Positions 1-6,871 of a stretch of DNA of 12,879 nucleotides are shown one piece after another. A model generated the notes under the pieces. That model saw only the letters and a list, made by a program, of their open reading frames with translations, searched no databases and was not told the DNA's origin. Each line of letters starts with the position of its first letter. Within the stretch, counting starts at the first letter, position 1. Origin of the DNA: JBBQKF01 sp038326615 (lineage in GTDB: Bacteria > Bacillota > Clostridia > Saccharofermentanales > UBA5734); NCBI GenBank assembly GCA_038326615.1, contig JBBQKF010000083.1, forward strand, positions 1-12,879, written 5' to 3'. Position numbers and translations under genes: made by a program.

Positions 1-99
1 GAGCTGGAACGAGGAAAGGAAACAACGCGTCTCGATAAAGTTAACCAAGCGCTTGCAATGTTTGGAATGGAAACTGTACCAGGGAAAAAAGAGGAGTAA
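1..99 (+). CDS. 3' end of an unidentified protein (partial)
   Basis: Frame 1 is open from the window edge to a TAA at 97-99, giving 32 visible residues that end in a charged tail (VPGKKEE). The peptide is rich in Lys, Glu and Arg with helix-forming spacing and shows no motif I recognise, so no function is offered. It is called coding because its last codons double as the ribosome binding site (GAGGAG, 91-96) for the small ORF starting at 103. The next two reading frames follow without a gap, so it is probably the upstream member of the same transcript. The true start and length lie outside the window. Confidence 0.6.
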   Translation, partial: ELERGKETTRLDKVNQALAMFGMETVPGKKEE

Positions 100-102
100 A
101 CT

Positions 103-192
103 ATGGCTTGTGAATATCGAAAAGGCTTTGTTTATATACAAAATCATTTTGCAGGCGTAACTCATATTTATTTAGGTGAGGGAAAGCCATGA
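103..192 (+). CDS. Small ORF, 29 residues, translationally coupled to the downstream lipoprotein
   Basis: An ATG at 103 opens 29 codons (MACEYRKGFVY... to ...YLGEGKP) that end in TGA at 190-192. A GAGGAG ribosome binding site lies 6 nt upstream, inside the end of the preceding gene. The stop overlaps the ATG of the lipoprotein gene in an ATGA arrangement, and the lipoprotein's own binding site (AGGTGA, 174-179) sits inside this ORF. This is the layout of translational coupling. The peptide is soluble, mixed in charge and has no signal sequence. It is in the same frame as the upstream partial gene, separated by one TAA and one codon, so stop readthrough or an old split of one longer gene are alternatives. 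No family was recognised. Confidence 0.5.
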   Translation: MACEYRKGFVYIQNHFAGVTHIYLGEGKP

Positions 193-2405
193 AAATAAAA
201 TTGATTGAAACTTTAATTCTCCTTATCTTATTTAGTTTTACTTTTTCTTCTTGCATGCGGAATGAAACAACATCAAGTTCATCGAAAATTGAATCCGCAT
301 TTCCTTACAGCCAAGGAAATAAATCGCGAATAGAATCAGGAATTACTTCGCGAATAGAATCAGGAATTACTTCAGAAATAGAGGCAGAGACTTCAACGAG
401 TTCTTCACCCGAAACATCCCCTTTTCCTAATAGTGCTGCTCCTAGAATTGAGGGTGTTAGTGTAACTCCTCACTATGCATCTGGGAACATCCCAAGTTAT
501 GACAGAGCAAATCCTTTAGTATATGCTGAAAATATGGGAGCTCTTGTTAAAATTTTCGTAAGGAATGATAATTCTACTGGAGAATTTCAAGGGCAAGTTC
601 TTTTTAACAGTAAAACCGCAGGACAACTAATTCAAGAGGGGATTGTCACTTGGGCAGATACCCCTGACTTGAGGGGGAAATTAAATTTCACAACAAATAT
701 TCCGGCAAAATCTATGGATGTATACACGCTTAATATAATTGACGACAGATTTTACAAGGATGGCATTGATATTAGGTTTACAAATAGCAGAACCGGAGCT
801 GTAACAACTGAAAAGATTCATATAAATGAACCAAAAGTGCTTTCGCCAAGGATAACTTTTACTTCTTCTAAAAATAATAGAATTCCTGACGGCTTTCTGA
901 TGTATATTGAAAACAAATCAGATAAAGAGATAATTGTTGATTCTGTAAATCTTTGGCCATCTTCTGGCTCTGTTAGTACCCATTGGTGGGAAAAACCCTT
1001 AACACATAAAAATTTAAGTTGGTTTGGTGTGTCAAATTCCATAAAATCAAATGATATGAGCGGGTTTTCTTTGCAGACGGGAATACTTGCGTTTGGGGAA
1101 AGCATAATCGAAGTAAATTATAAATCGGGGGGGAAATCTCAAAAATTAATTTACTTGATAAAACCTGTCATTAACGAGTTTGATATAAGTATGGGATGGG
1201 GATCGCAGTTCTTAGCTGGCAGTGAAGCTTTTAGAAAAACAATTAAGTTTATGCACTTTAATACAGTTCATGGAGGGTCAGATAATTATTTTTACCAGAG
1301 TGACATTTTAGCCAAATACCCGATGAAACGGTTTGACACCCTTCCATATATAGAAAATTTCAGTACTCCACAAAATTTGCCATTTGTTCATGCGTCTGAA
1401 AGGTTTGGAGAGCCACAGCAAAGTAATAAATCAGCGCAGGAAATTTACGATGTTTATGCATTTTACAGAATGTCAGGTTATCCAACAACTCTTACATTAA
1501 ATCATGAACCAGGATTTTACAAATATGCAGGCCTTGTTGATTATCAACATTTCGATGCTTACAGAATTAATGCACCTCACGCTGATCGGTGGGGAACTTA
1601 TACAAAATATGGCAAGAGAAACATACGTGGATTATTAAATGTAGAACAGCTTTCATGGGGAGCTCCTCTTGAAACGATTGGTGATTACATGCGGACGCTT
1701 AATAAAATAAGCTATCCTAATCCAGTTGCAGCATGGACACAAGGAATATCAAACGGATGGGCTAGCCCCTTCGGAGTGAACCGCCCATCGCAGTCTAATT
1801 CGTTTGAAACTAGAATTCAGGCTTATCAGGCAATTGCAAACGGAGCACTATCATTGTATTGGTTTAATATTTCAGGGGGAAGCGCAGCAAAAAACAGAGG
1901 CAGTCTTGACGAAATACAGAAAATTAACAGGGAATTTTCCACGGTTGGTCCTTTAATCTCACAAACAGTGCCATTTTATTGGAAAAATGTTTTTATGGAT
2001 ATCGATTATAATACTTTGGCGGGTCCTGATTTTGCAATTCTTTTTGTAACTGATTTAAAATACCCTGTCTCTTCAAATCAATATATTTCGGCAGGAAACA
2101 GGACAGGCCCCTTTATGCTGGATTTGCCTTTATATCTAAGAAATTCAAATTCTGCAATTAAAGTAGGATATGATGGAATCAAAGATGTTCCAATAACTGT
2201 TAAAAATGGCAAGGCGAAAATAACGGATACAATTAAAGATACAGGCATATATATTGTTTACAACTCGGAAAATGCTAATTACAGAACAAAATTGATACAA
2301 AGCTATTTGGCATTAATTGAAAAAGAGAAATCTTATAAATTTAATCCAATAACAAATGACCAGGATTTTGATGTTCTTAAAACTCAGGTTGAAAGCATAG
2401 AATAA
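189..2405 (+). CDS. Lipoprotein with glycoside-hydrolase-like region
   Basis: This 738-residue protein is probably anchored on the outer face of the membrane. It has a hydrophobic signal (residues 5-20) and a lipobox ending FSSC at Cys22. A Ser/Thr/Glu-rich linker (26-84) follows, containing a perfectly duplicated SRIESGIT unit. Residues 85-325 look like beta-sandwich domains. Residues 326-625 resemble a TIM-barrel hydrolase: alternating strands and helices, acid-bearing strand ends NHEP (Glu440) and NVEQ (Glu486), the segment DYQHFDAYR (451-459), and a late aromatic strand LYWFN (555-559) followed by a helix like those in glycoside hydrolases. A C-terminal beta region ends the protein. The start is fixed by AGGTGA 9 nt upstream. 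Catalytic residues and substrate are inference from fold appearance only. A non-catalytic sugar-binding protein is possible. Confidence 0.7.
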   Translation: MKIKLIETLILLILFSFTFSSCMRNETTSSSSKIESAFPYSQGNKSRIESGITSRIESGITSEIEAETSTSSSPETSPFPNSAAPRIEGVSVTPHYASGNIPSYDRANPLVYAENMGALVKIFVRNDNSTGEFQGQVLFNSKTAGQLIQEGIVTWADTPDLRGKLNFTTNIPAKSMDVYTLNIIDDRFYKDGIDIRFTNSRTGAVTTEKIHINEPKVLSPRITFTSSKNNRIPDGFLMYIENKSDKEIIVDSVNLWPSSGSVSTHWWEKPLTHKNLSWFGVSNSIKSNDMSGFSLQTGILAFGESIIEVNYKSGGKSQKLIYLIKPVINEFDISMGWGSQFLAGSEAFRKTIKFMHFNTVHGGSDNYFYQSDILAKYPMKRFDTLPYIENFSTPQNLPFVHASERFGEPQQSNKSAQEIYDVYAFYRMSGYPTTLTLNHEPGFYKYAGLVDYQHFDAYRINAPHADRWGTYTKYGKRNIRGLLNVEQLSWGAPLETIGDYMRTLNKISYPNPVAAWTQGISNGWASPFGVNRPSQSNSFETRIQAYQAIANGALSLYWFNISGGSAAKNRGSLDEIQKINREFSTVGPLISQTVPFYWKNVFMDIDYNTLAGPDFAILFVTDLKYPVSSNQYISAGNRTGPFMLDLPLYLRNSNSAIKVGYDGIKDVPITVKNGKAKITDTIKDTGIYIVYNSENANYRTKLIQSYLALIEKEKSYKFNPITNDQDFDVLKTQVESIE
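324..371 (+). repeat. Two perfect 24-bp tandem copies inside the lipoprotein linker
   Basis: Positions 324-347 and 348-371 are identical 24-bp units coding for SRIESGIT twice in frame. A diverged third unit (SEIEAET) begins at 372. Such in-frame repeats in the linker of a surface lipoprotein can expand or contract by slippage without breaking the frame, changing the distance between the anchor and the functional domain. Confidence 0.9.
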
Positions 2406-2560
2406 ATATTAAAACTACGCATTATAGGAATATGATAAATTGTTATGTTGCTCTTAAGTAGTGATTTTTTTAAATATATTGACAGTTTGTTCACGAATTT
2501 ACTCTATATAATAATGATGGTCTATATAAAAAATTCTATGATCTCTCGAATAAGCGTTTG

Positions 2561-2611
2561 AAAAAAACACCCCCAGTGATACTATTAAAATATCGACAGG
2601 AAGGTGTTTTT
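2561..2611. terminator. Candidate bidirectional terminator between convergent genes
   Basis: AAAAACACC (2563-2571) is the exact reverse complement of GGTGTTTTT (2603-2611). Inside the 31-nt loop, CC/GG and GATA (2578-2581)/TATC (2591-2594) can pair further, giving one long imperfect hairpin. On the minus strand the second arm runs into seven Ts, about 40 nt past the L25 stop. On the plus strand the arm ends in five Ts. The loop is long for an intrinsic terminator, so the call is moderate. Confidence 0.45.
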
Positions 2612-2652
2612 GAAAGAATCTTTGAAAGTTAATAGTTGATTACAGAAATACT

Positions 2653-3243
2653 TTATGCTACTGGTGCTGCTGCGGGTGCGACTTCTTCTACTTCTTCAAC
2701 AACTTCTTTAACAGCTTTAACTACTGCATAAATTTCGTCATCTTTATCTAAAATTTTAATTTCTTTTGGAAAGTGGAAATCTGCGGATGTTACATCATCC
2801 CCTAACTCTTTCTTTGAAATATCCGCTAATATTGAGTCTGGCATAAATGATGCTTTACCAATTACTTCAACTTCTGATTTGTAAACCTGCAAAGTTAAAA
2901 TATGCTTTTCTAACTCCTCATGACCATGAAACGAAATTGGTATATGCATTTTTATTTCCTGATTCATTTTTACTAACTGTACAGAGATGTGTATTATTTT
3001 GCCTTCAACCGGATGTCTTTGAATTTCTTTAATAAATCCAAACTCCTTCTTATTGTCGATTGCAATCCACATTTTTGCATTTGGTCCATGTTTGGAAACT
3101 ATTTTGTTTAATGCTGAAATTTCGAATTGAACTGAGGTAGAAGTAGTATCTGATTCATTAAGGACTCCTGGAATGAACCCGGCTTTTCTGACTGTCTTTG
3201 GTGCGTCGGTTCTTTTCGTTGCTTTAAGAATTGTCTCTTCCAT
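2653..3243 (-). CDS. rplY: 50S ribosomal protein L25 (CTC form)
   Basis: L25 binds 5S rRNA in the large ribosomal subunit. The chosen start gives 196 residues, the length of the two-domain (TL5/CTC) form. The N-terminal domain shows the family pattern (R-K-A-G-F-I-P-G-V-L, then RHPVEGKIIHI), and the C-terminal beta domain carries IPISFHGHEE. An acidic, Ala/Pro-rich tail (EEVEEVAPAAAPVA) closes the protein. An ATG at 3267 would add eight residues, but AAGGAGA lies 6 nt upstream of the ATG at 3243, which is therefore preferred. The gene stands alone, divergent from the exchanger and convergent with the lipoprotein gene. In Bacillus the orthologue ctc is under general-stress control; nothing here shows that kind of promoter. 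Confidence 0.9.
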   Translation of the reverse strand: MEETILKATKRTDAPKTVRKAGFIPGVLNESDTTSTSVQFEISALNKIVSKHGPNAKMWIAIDNKKEFGFIKEIQRHPVEGKIIHISVQLVKMNQEIKMHIPISFHGHEELEKHILTLQVYKSEVEVIGKASFMPDSILADISKKELGDDVTSADFHFPKEIKILDKDDEIYAVVKAVKEVVEEVEEVAPAAAPVA

Positions 3244-3305
3244 TTGATTTTCTCCTTTTGGCTGCATGCCATTGCCATTTAAAATTAATATACTTATGTC
3301 TTAAT

Positions 3306-3334
3306 ACTATACCAATAATAATTAAAGTCAAGTA
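3306..3334 (-). promoter_or_regulatory. Probable promoter of the L25 gene
   Basis: On the minus strand an extended -10 box, TGG-TATAGT, lies with its hexamer at 3306-3311, about 60 nt upstream of the L25 start. The -35 region is weak: TACTTG (3329-3334) sits at the ideal 17-nt spacing, while the better-looking TTGACT (3326-3331) is only 14 nt away. The TG extension may compensate. Confidence 0.45.
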
Positions 3335-3377
3335 AAGTTGATTAAAGAGGAAGTTTATGTAAATTGAAAGAAGGGAT

Positions 3378-3406
3378 TTAAGAACAAAGACAAAGTATGA
3401 TATAAT
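3378..3406 (+). promoter_or_regulatory. Probable promoter for the small ORF and exchanger
   Basis: TATAAT at 3401-3406 is preceded by TGA, making a perfect extended -10 box. A partial -35 (TTAAGA, 3378-3383, four of six consensus bases) lies 17 nt upstream. Transcription would start near 3413, leaving a leader of about 165 nt before the exchanger that contains the 27-codon ORF at 3468. It is divergent from the L25 promoter, with about 70 bp between the two elements. Confidence 0.6.
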
Positions 3407-3467
3407 TACATCAATTTCAAATCAATTGGAAGATTCTAAAATTTAGATAGCAAATAGGAGGTAGTTA

Positions 3468-3551
3468 ATGCGAATAAAGAATAGTATACAAAAATCGAAT
3501 TCAATTTTCGGATTATGGCTGATAGGTATAGCGATTACCATTACCACATAG
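3468..3551 (+). CDS. Candidate small membrane peptide, 27 residues
   Basis: The ATG at 3468 follows a full AGGAGGT ribosome binding site (3456-3462), the best in this part of the window. The ORF ends in TAG at 3549-3551, 27 nt before the exchanger start. The peptide is basic at its N terminus (MRIKNSIQKSNS) and then almost wholly hydrophobic (IFGLWLIGIAITITT). This is the profile of a single-helix small membrane protein or of a hydrophobic leader peptide. The transmembrane stretch is short, about 15 residues. It lies on the same predicted transcript as the exchanger, so it could be a partner of the exchanger or a translated element that controls it. No family was recognised; coding is inferred from the binding site and composition. 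Confidence 0.5.
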   Translation: MRIKNSIQKSNSIFGLWLIGIAITITT

Positions 3552-3578
3552 TACTTTTATAAACTAACAGGAGATTTT

Positions 3579-4541
3579 ATGATTGTAAATAGTGTTCTCA
3601 TAATATTAGGATTTATATTATTAATAAAGTGTTCAGATTTAATGATAAATTCTGCCTCAACAATTGCAGAAGAACTTAAAGTTCCAGCATTCATAATTGG
3701 GTTTTCAATTATCGCATTTGGAACAAGTTCGCCAGAATTAATAATCGGAATATTTTCAGGTATAACAAAAACAAACAATATTACATTAGGAACTGTTTTG
3801 GGAAGTGCGGTTGCAAATGTAGCATTAGTTGCAGGTATAGCAGCAATTATGTCTACAATTCATATCGGAAAAACAATTTTGATGAAAGAAATTCCTCTTT
3901 CAATTTTAGTTCAAGTTCTATTACTAATATTACTATTTTTGGGGGGATCACTATCAAGGATCGATGGAGCCATTCTTCTCATTTGTTTTGTAGCATTTCT
4001 TTGGTACATTTTTACTCGAAAGAAGGATACTTTATACGTTGATGATGATGATATTTCTGATTACGAAACAACAAAGAGAAATAATGATTCAATTCTTAAA
4101 TTGTCATTTATTTTATTGGGTAGCTTATTTGGAGTAACTTTGGGTGGTGCATTGGTAGTTTATTCAGCAACTGAGATTGCACGAATATTTGGTGTTAGTG
4201 AATTTGTTATTGGTGTTACCATTGTCGCAATTGGCACTTCGCTTCCTGAACTGGTAACTACTATTACTGCAATAAAAAAGCAAAAATCTGATATTGCCAT
4301 TGGAAACATTATAGGGAGTAATATTTTCAATATTCTTCTTGTATTGGGTGTTTCCTCTACTATTAATCCAATTGTTCCCGATAAAGGAATTATTTATGAC
4401 TTCATAATCGTTTTTGGAGCAACAATTCTTCTAGTGGTTTTGTCAATTCGAAAAAAGCAACTAAAAAAATTAGGTGGAATAATACTAATTGGCTATTATG
4501 TATTCTATATAATCTATAATATATTTAATAGTAAAGCATAA
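3579..4541 (+). CDS. Calcium/sodium antiporter of the CaCA superfamily (YrbG-like)
   Basis: This 320-residue polytopic membrane protein would exchange cations across the cytoplasmic membrane, probably exporting calcium against sodium entry. Both family alpha-repeats are present: GFSIIAFGTSSPEL (41-54) and GVTIVAIGTSLPEL (212-225), with ion-binding acids Glu53 and Glu224. Each is followed by the second repeat helix, GTVLGSAVANVAL (71-83) and GNIIGSNIFNILL (242-254). A short cytoplasmic loop between the halves holds an acidic run DDDD (155-158), which might sense or attract cations. Length and inverted-repeat layout match prokaryotic members. The start has AGGAGA 7 nt upstream. The ion specificity (calcium, or also potassium) cannot be read from sequence alone. 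It sits directly upstream of the sodium-pump operon. Confidence 0.9.
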   Translation: MIVNSVLIILGFILLIKCSDLMINSASTIAEELKVPAFIIGFSIIAFGTSSPELIIGIFSGITKTNNITLGTVLGSAVANVALVAGIAAIMSTIHIGKTILMKEIPLSILVQVLLLILLFLGGSLSRIDGAILLICFVAFLWYIFTRKKDTLYVDDDDISDYETTKRNNDSILKLSFILLGSLFGVTLGGALVVYSATEIARIFGVSEFVIGVTIVAIGTSLPELVTTITAIKKQKSDIAIGNIIGSNIFNILLVLGVSSTINPIVPDKGIIYDFIIVFGATILLVVLSIRKKQLKKLGGIILIGYYVFYIIYNIFNSKA

Positions 4542-4548
4542 ATTTTAT

Positions 4549-4577
4549 TTGACTAAGCATACATATTTGAGTATAAT
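4549..4577 (+). promoter_or_regulatory. Strong sigma-A promoter of the oxaloacetate decarboxylase operon
   Basis: TTGACT (4549-4554) and a perfect TATAAT (4572-4577) are separated by exactly 17 nt. The -35 box begins only 7 nt after the exchanger stop codon. No terminator lies between, so exchanger transcripts may also read into the operon. Transcription should begin near 4584, giving a leader of about 130 nt before the alpha subunit. Confidence 0.85.
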
Positions 4578-4600
4578 CGTACTTGTTAATAAACAAAATT

Positions 4601-4675
4601 TCGGTTGGACAGGAAACTGTTTCAAGATTTTAGCTTTAAGGGTGGGGAGCTTCCGTAGTGGAGACCTGCCTTTTT
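4601..4675 (+). promoter_or_regulatory. Structured 5' leader, candidate riboswitch or attenuator
   Basis: The first hairpin pairs TTGGACAG (4605-4612) with CTGTTTCAA (4617-4625) through eight pairs and one bulged T, closed by a GAAA tetraloop. A second element pairs AAGGGTGGG (4638-4646) with CCTGCCTTT (4665-4673), nine pairs including three G-U. It encloses a small TTCC/GGAG stem (4651-4654/4660-4663) and runs into TTTTT, like an attenuating terminator. GGAA at 4612-4615 could instead pair with TTCC at 4651-4654 as a loop-loop contact. GC content is far above the flanking AT-rich sequence. Structure was folded by eye and no RNA family was recognised with certainty. Sodium sensing is a hypothesis drawn only from the gene it precedes. 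Confidence 0.5.
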
Positions 4676-4715
4676 AATATAATAAAATAATTTTAATGAA
4701 GGAGAGTATATTTAA

Positions 4716-6092
4716 ATGAATGTCAATTTTACAGAAACTGTTTTACGAGATGCAAATCAATCACTAATTGCTACACGCATGCCCTTTGCTGATTTTGAAG
4801 AAATATTAGAGAAATTGGACAAGGTGGGTTATTATTCTTTAGAGTGTTGGGGCGGAGCAACATTTGATTCTTGCTTGCGCTATTTAGATGAGGATCCATG
4901 GGAAAGATTGCGCAAAATTAAAGCAAAAGTAAAAAACACAAAACTTCAAATGCTTCTTCGAGGACAAAATATACTTGGATATAAACATTATCCAGATGAT
5001 GTCGTAAGAAAATTTGTTGCTAAATCAGTAGAAAACGGGATGGATATTTTTCGTATATTTGATGCATTGAATGATTTCCGTAATATTGAAGTAGCAGTTA
5101 GCGAAGTTATTGAGAGAGGCGCACATGCTCAAGGATGCATTTGTTATACAACAAGCCCAATTCACAGTCTCGAAAAATATGCCGAAATGGGAAAAGAACT
5201 AGAACAGCTTGGTGTTCACTCTATCTGCATTAAAGACATGGCTGGCATTATGGGTCCTCAGGAAGCTTACGACCTCGTTAAATCCTTAAAGAATTCAGTT
5301 AAGGTTCCTGTTTTTCTCCACACTCATTCTACAACAGGACTTGCACCAATAACATACACTAAAGCGATTGAAGCTGGATGTGATGGTATTGATACTGCAA
5401 TTTCTTCGTTTTCGGGAGGTACATCGCAGCCATCTACTGAAACTATGAATTATGCTCTTAAACAGATGGGATATACATCAACACTTGATGAAAAAGTTCT
5501 TAAGGAAATCAACGACTTTTTCAAACCTCTAAAAACAAAATACATAACCTCCGGATTGATGGATGCTTTTGTACTTGGAACTGAGACCGATGCACTAGCA
5601 TATCAGGTACCGGGAGGAATGCTCTCTAATCTGATTTCACAATTAAAATCACAAAACGCAATGGACAGATTAGATGAAGTTCTATTTGAAGTTCCAAATG
5701 TGAGAAAAGACTTAGGATATCCTCCATTAGTTACTCCAATGAGCCAGATTGTAGGAGTTCAAGCGACAGCAAATGTACTTTCTGGCGAACGGTATAAAAA
5801 TATTTCCAAAGAGGTGAAAGCATACTTGAAGGGTGAATACGGAAAAGCGCCCGGAATAGTCGATGAGGATCTTATCAAGAGGGTTTTAGGAGACGAAAAG
5901 CCAATAACTACAAGATTTGCGGATACTTTGAAGCCCGAATTTGAAAGCACCAAAATCAAACTTGGCAGTCTTGCAAGAAGCGATGAAGATGTTCTATCTT
6001 ACATCGTTTTTCCGCAAATTGCAGAAAAGTTTTTTCAGGACAGGGAAGAACGCGAATCCAAGATTGTAACATATACAATCAAAATGAAGTAG
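4716..6092 (+). CDS. oadA: Oxaloacetate decarboxylase alpha subunit (carboxyltransferase)
   Basis: This cytoplasmic subunit moves the carboxyl group of oxaloacetate to biotin, releasing pyruvate. Its 458 residues form the pyruvate-carboxylase-type carboxyltransferase barrel plus the following conserved domain. Visible hallmarks are TETVLRDANQSL with metal ligand Asp12, MLLRGQN (79-85), IFDALND (114-120), the active-site lysine Lys173 in IKDMAG, metal ligands His202 and His204 in LHTHS, GGTSQPSTE (234-242), PGGMLSNL (299-306) and GEYGKAPG (373-380). The biotinyl domain fused to many OadA proteins is absent and is encoded separately at 6458. At residue 14 the usual His of R-D-A-H-Q-S is Asn. 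AAGGAGAG lies 9 nt before the start. It is the first gene of the operon. A transcarboxylase 5S role is possible, but the adjacent beta subunit favours the decarboxylase. Confidence 0.93.
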   Translation: MNVNFTETVLRDANQSLIATRMPFADFEEILEKLDKVGYYSLECWGGATFDSCLRYLDEDPWERLRKIKAKVKNTKLQMLLRGQNILGYKHYPDDVVRKFVAKSVENGMDIFRIFDALNDFRNIEVAVSEVIERGAHAQGCICYTTSPIHSLEKYAEMGKELEQLGVHSICIKDMAGIMGPQEAYDLVKSLKNSVKVPVFLHTHSTTGLAPITYTKAIEAGCDGIDTAISSFSGGTSQPSTETMNYALKQMGYTSTLDEKVLKEINDFFKPLKTKYITSGLMDAFVLGTETDALAYQVPGGMLSNLISQLKSQNAMDRLDEVLFEVPNVRKDLGYPPLVTPMSQIVGVQATANVLSGERYKNISKEVKAYLKGEYGKAPGIVDEDLIKRVLGDEKPITTRFADTLKPEFESTKIKLGSLARSDEDVLSYIVFPQIAEKFFQDREERESKIVTYTIKMK

Positions 6093-6103
6093 GGGGGATT
6101 TAG

Positions 6104-6430
6104 ATGTCAACGAGTGAAAGTTTTTTGGTTGCACTACTTTGTATAACAATTGTTATGCTAGTTTTATCATCTCTTTTTGTACTAATAAAACTTTTTTCTT
6201 TTGGAATTGGGTTAATAGAAAATGCTCAAAAGAAAAGGAAACTGAGTACTATAAAAAATATCGAAACCAGACCTATCGCCGAGATACAGCCTTTGTATTC
6301 AGCAGGTGAATTGAAGTTGCATAATGTGGATGAACCTACTGCTGCAATGATTATCGCTATCGTGAGTGATGAGTCAGGGATCCCTTTGTCAGAGCTTTGT
6401 TTTAAATCAATAAAGGCAATTGAAAATTAA
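6104..6430 (+). CDS. oadG: Oxaloacetate decarboxylase gamma subunit
   Basis: The small membrane subunit holds the alpha and beta subunits together, and in characterised enzymes its C-terminal region also helps the decarboxylation proton step. The 108 residues comprise one transmembrane helix (about 7-37), a basic cytoplasmic turn (KKRK), a polar linker, and a C-terminal segment DEPTAAMIIAIVSDESG with the Ala/Ile pattern typical of OadG proteins. It starts 11 nt after alpha, with a purine-rich AGGGGGGA binding site. Sequence conservation in this family is low, so the call rests on size, topology and position in the operon. Confidence 0.85.
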   Translation: MSTSESFLVALLCITIVMLVLSSLFVLIKLFSFGIGLIENAQKKRKLSTIKNIETRPIAEIQPLYSAGELKLHNVDEPTAAMIIAIVSDESGIPLSELCFKSIKAIEN

Positions 6431-6457
6431 ACTTAAAGATAATCAGGAGGAATTACG

Positions 6458-6856
6458 ATGATTTATGTTGTAAAAATAAACAATAAAGAATACGAAGTTG
6501 AAGTTGAAAAAGGAAATGCAAATCTCCTAAAAACAACAATTGTTACACAAAACATTTCGCCCGAATCCATAGCAAATCCAGTTATTTTGGAGACGGCTAC
6601 TGTAAGTAAACCAACTACAACCATTCCGGTTTTACAGGGTGCAGGAGAATTAATTAAAGCACCGATGCCCGGAGCAATCCTTGATATTAAAGTTAGCGTC
6701 GGAGCAAGAGTAAAAAAAGGTGATATTGTTATGATTCTTGAAGCAATGAAAATGGAAAATGAAATTGTTGCATATTCTGATGGTGTTGTTGCACAGGTAC
6801 TTGTATCAAAAGGAGCTTCTGTATCAACTGGCGATTCGCTTGTCTTAATCGGATAG
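6458..6856 (+). CDS. Biotin carrier protein of oxaloacetate decarboxylase
   Basis: This 132-residue protein carries the carboxyl group on a swinging biotin arm between the alpha and beta subunits. The C-terminal 66 residues form the biotinyl domain: APMPGAILDI near the start, the attachment motif EAMKMEN with Lys98 as the biotinylated residue, and the hammerhead second half ending DSLVLIG. The N terminus (MIYVVKINNKEYEVEV) is the beta strand pair common to this family. A Thr/Pro/Val-rich flexible linker (about 40-60) joins the two. AGGAGG lies upstream of the ATG, 27 nt after the gamma stop. No biotin ligase gene is in the window. Confidence 0.95.
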   Translation: MIYVVKINNKEYEVEVEKGNANLLKTTIVTQNISPESIANPVILETATVSKPTTTIPVLQGAGELIKAPMPGAILDIKVSVGARVKKGDIVMILEAMKMENEIVAYSDGVVAQVLVSKGASVSTGDSLVLIG

Positions 6857-6871
6857 GAAGGAGACTAAAAA

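Noticed and set aside
818..1105. 95-codon minus-strand frame inside the lipoprotein gene
   Set aside because: It lies wholly antisense to a well-supported gene, has no motif, and no promoter or binding site was seen.
2479..2515. Orphan plus-strand promoter with a perfect TTGACA and TATAAT, perhaps for a small RNA ending at 2611
   Set aside because: The two boxes are 22 nt apart, well beyond the workable 16-18 nt. The alternative boxes at good spacing are weak.
2561..2640. Possible insertion-sequence remnant
   Set aside because: The inverted arms are explained by a terminator hairpin. No transposase coding, target duplication or known terminal sequence was seen.
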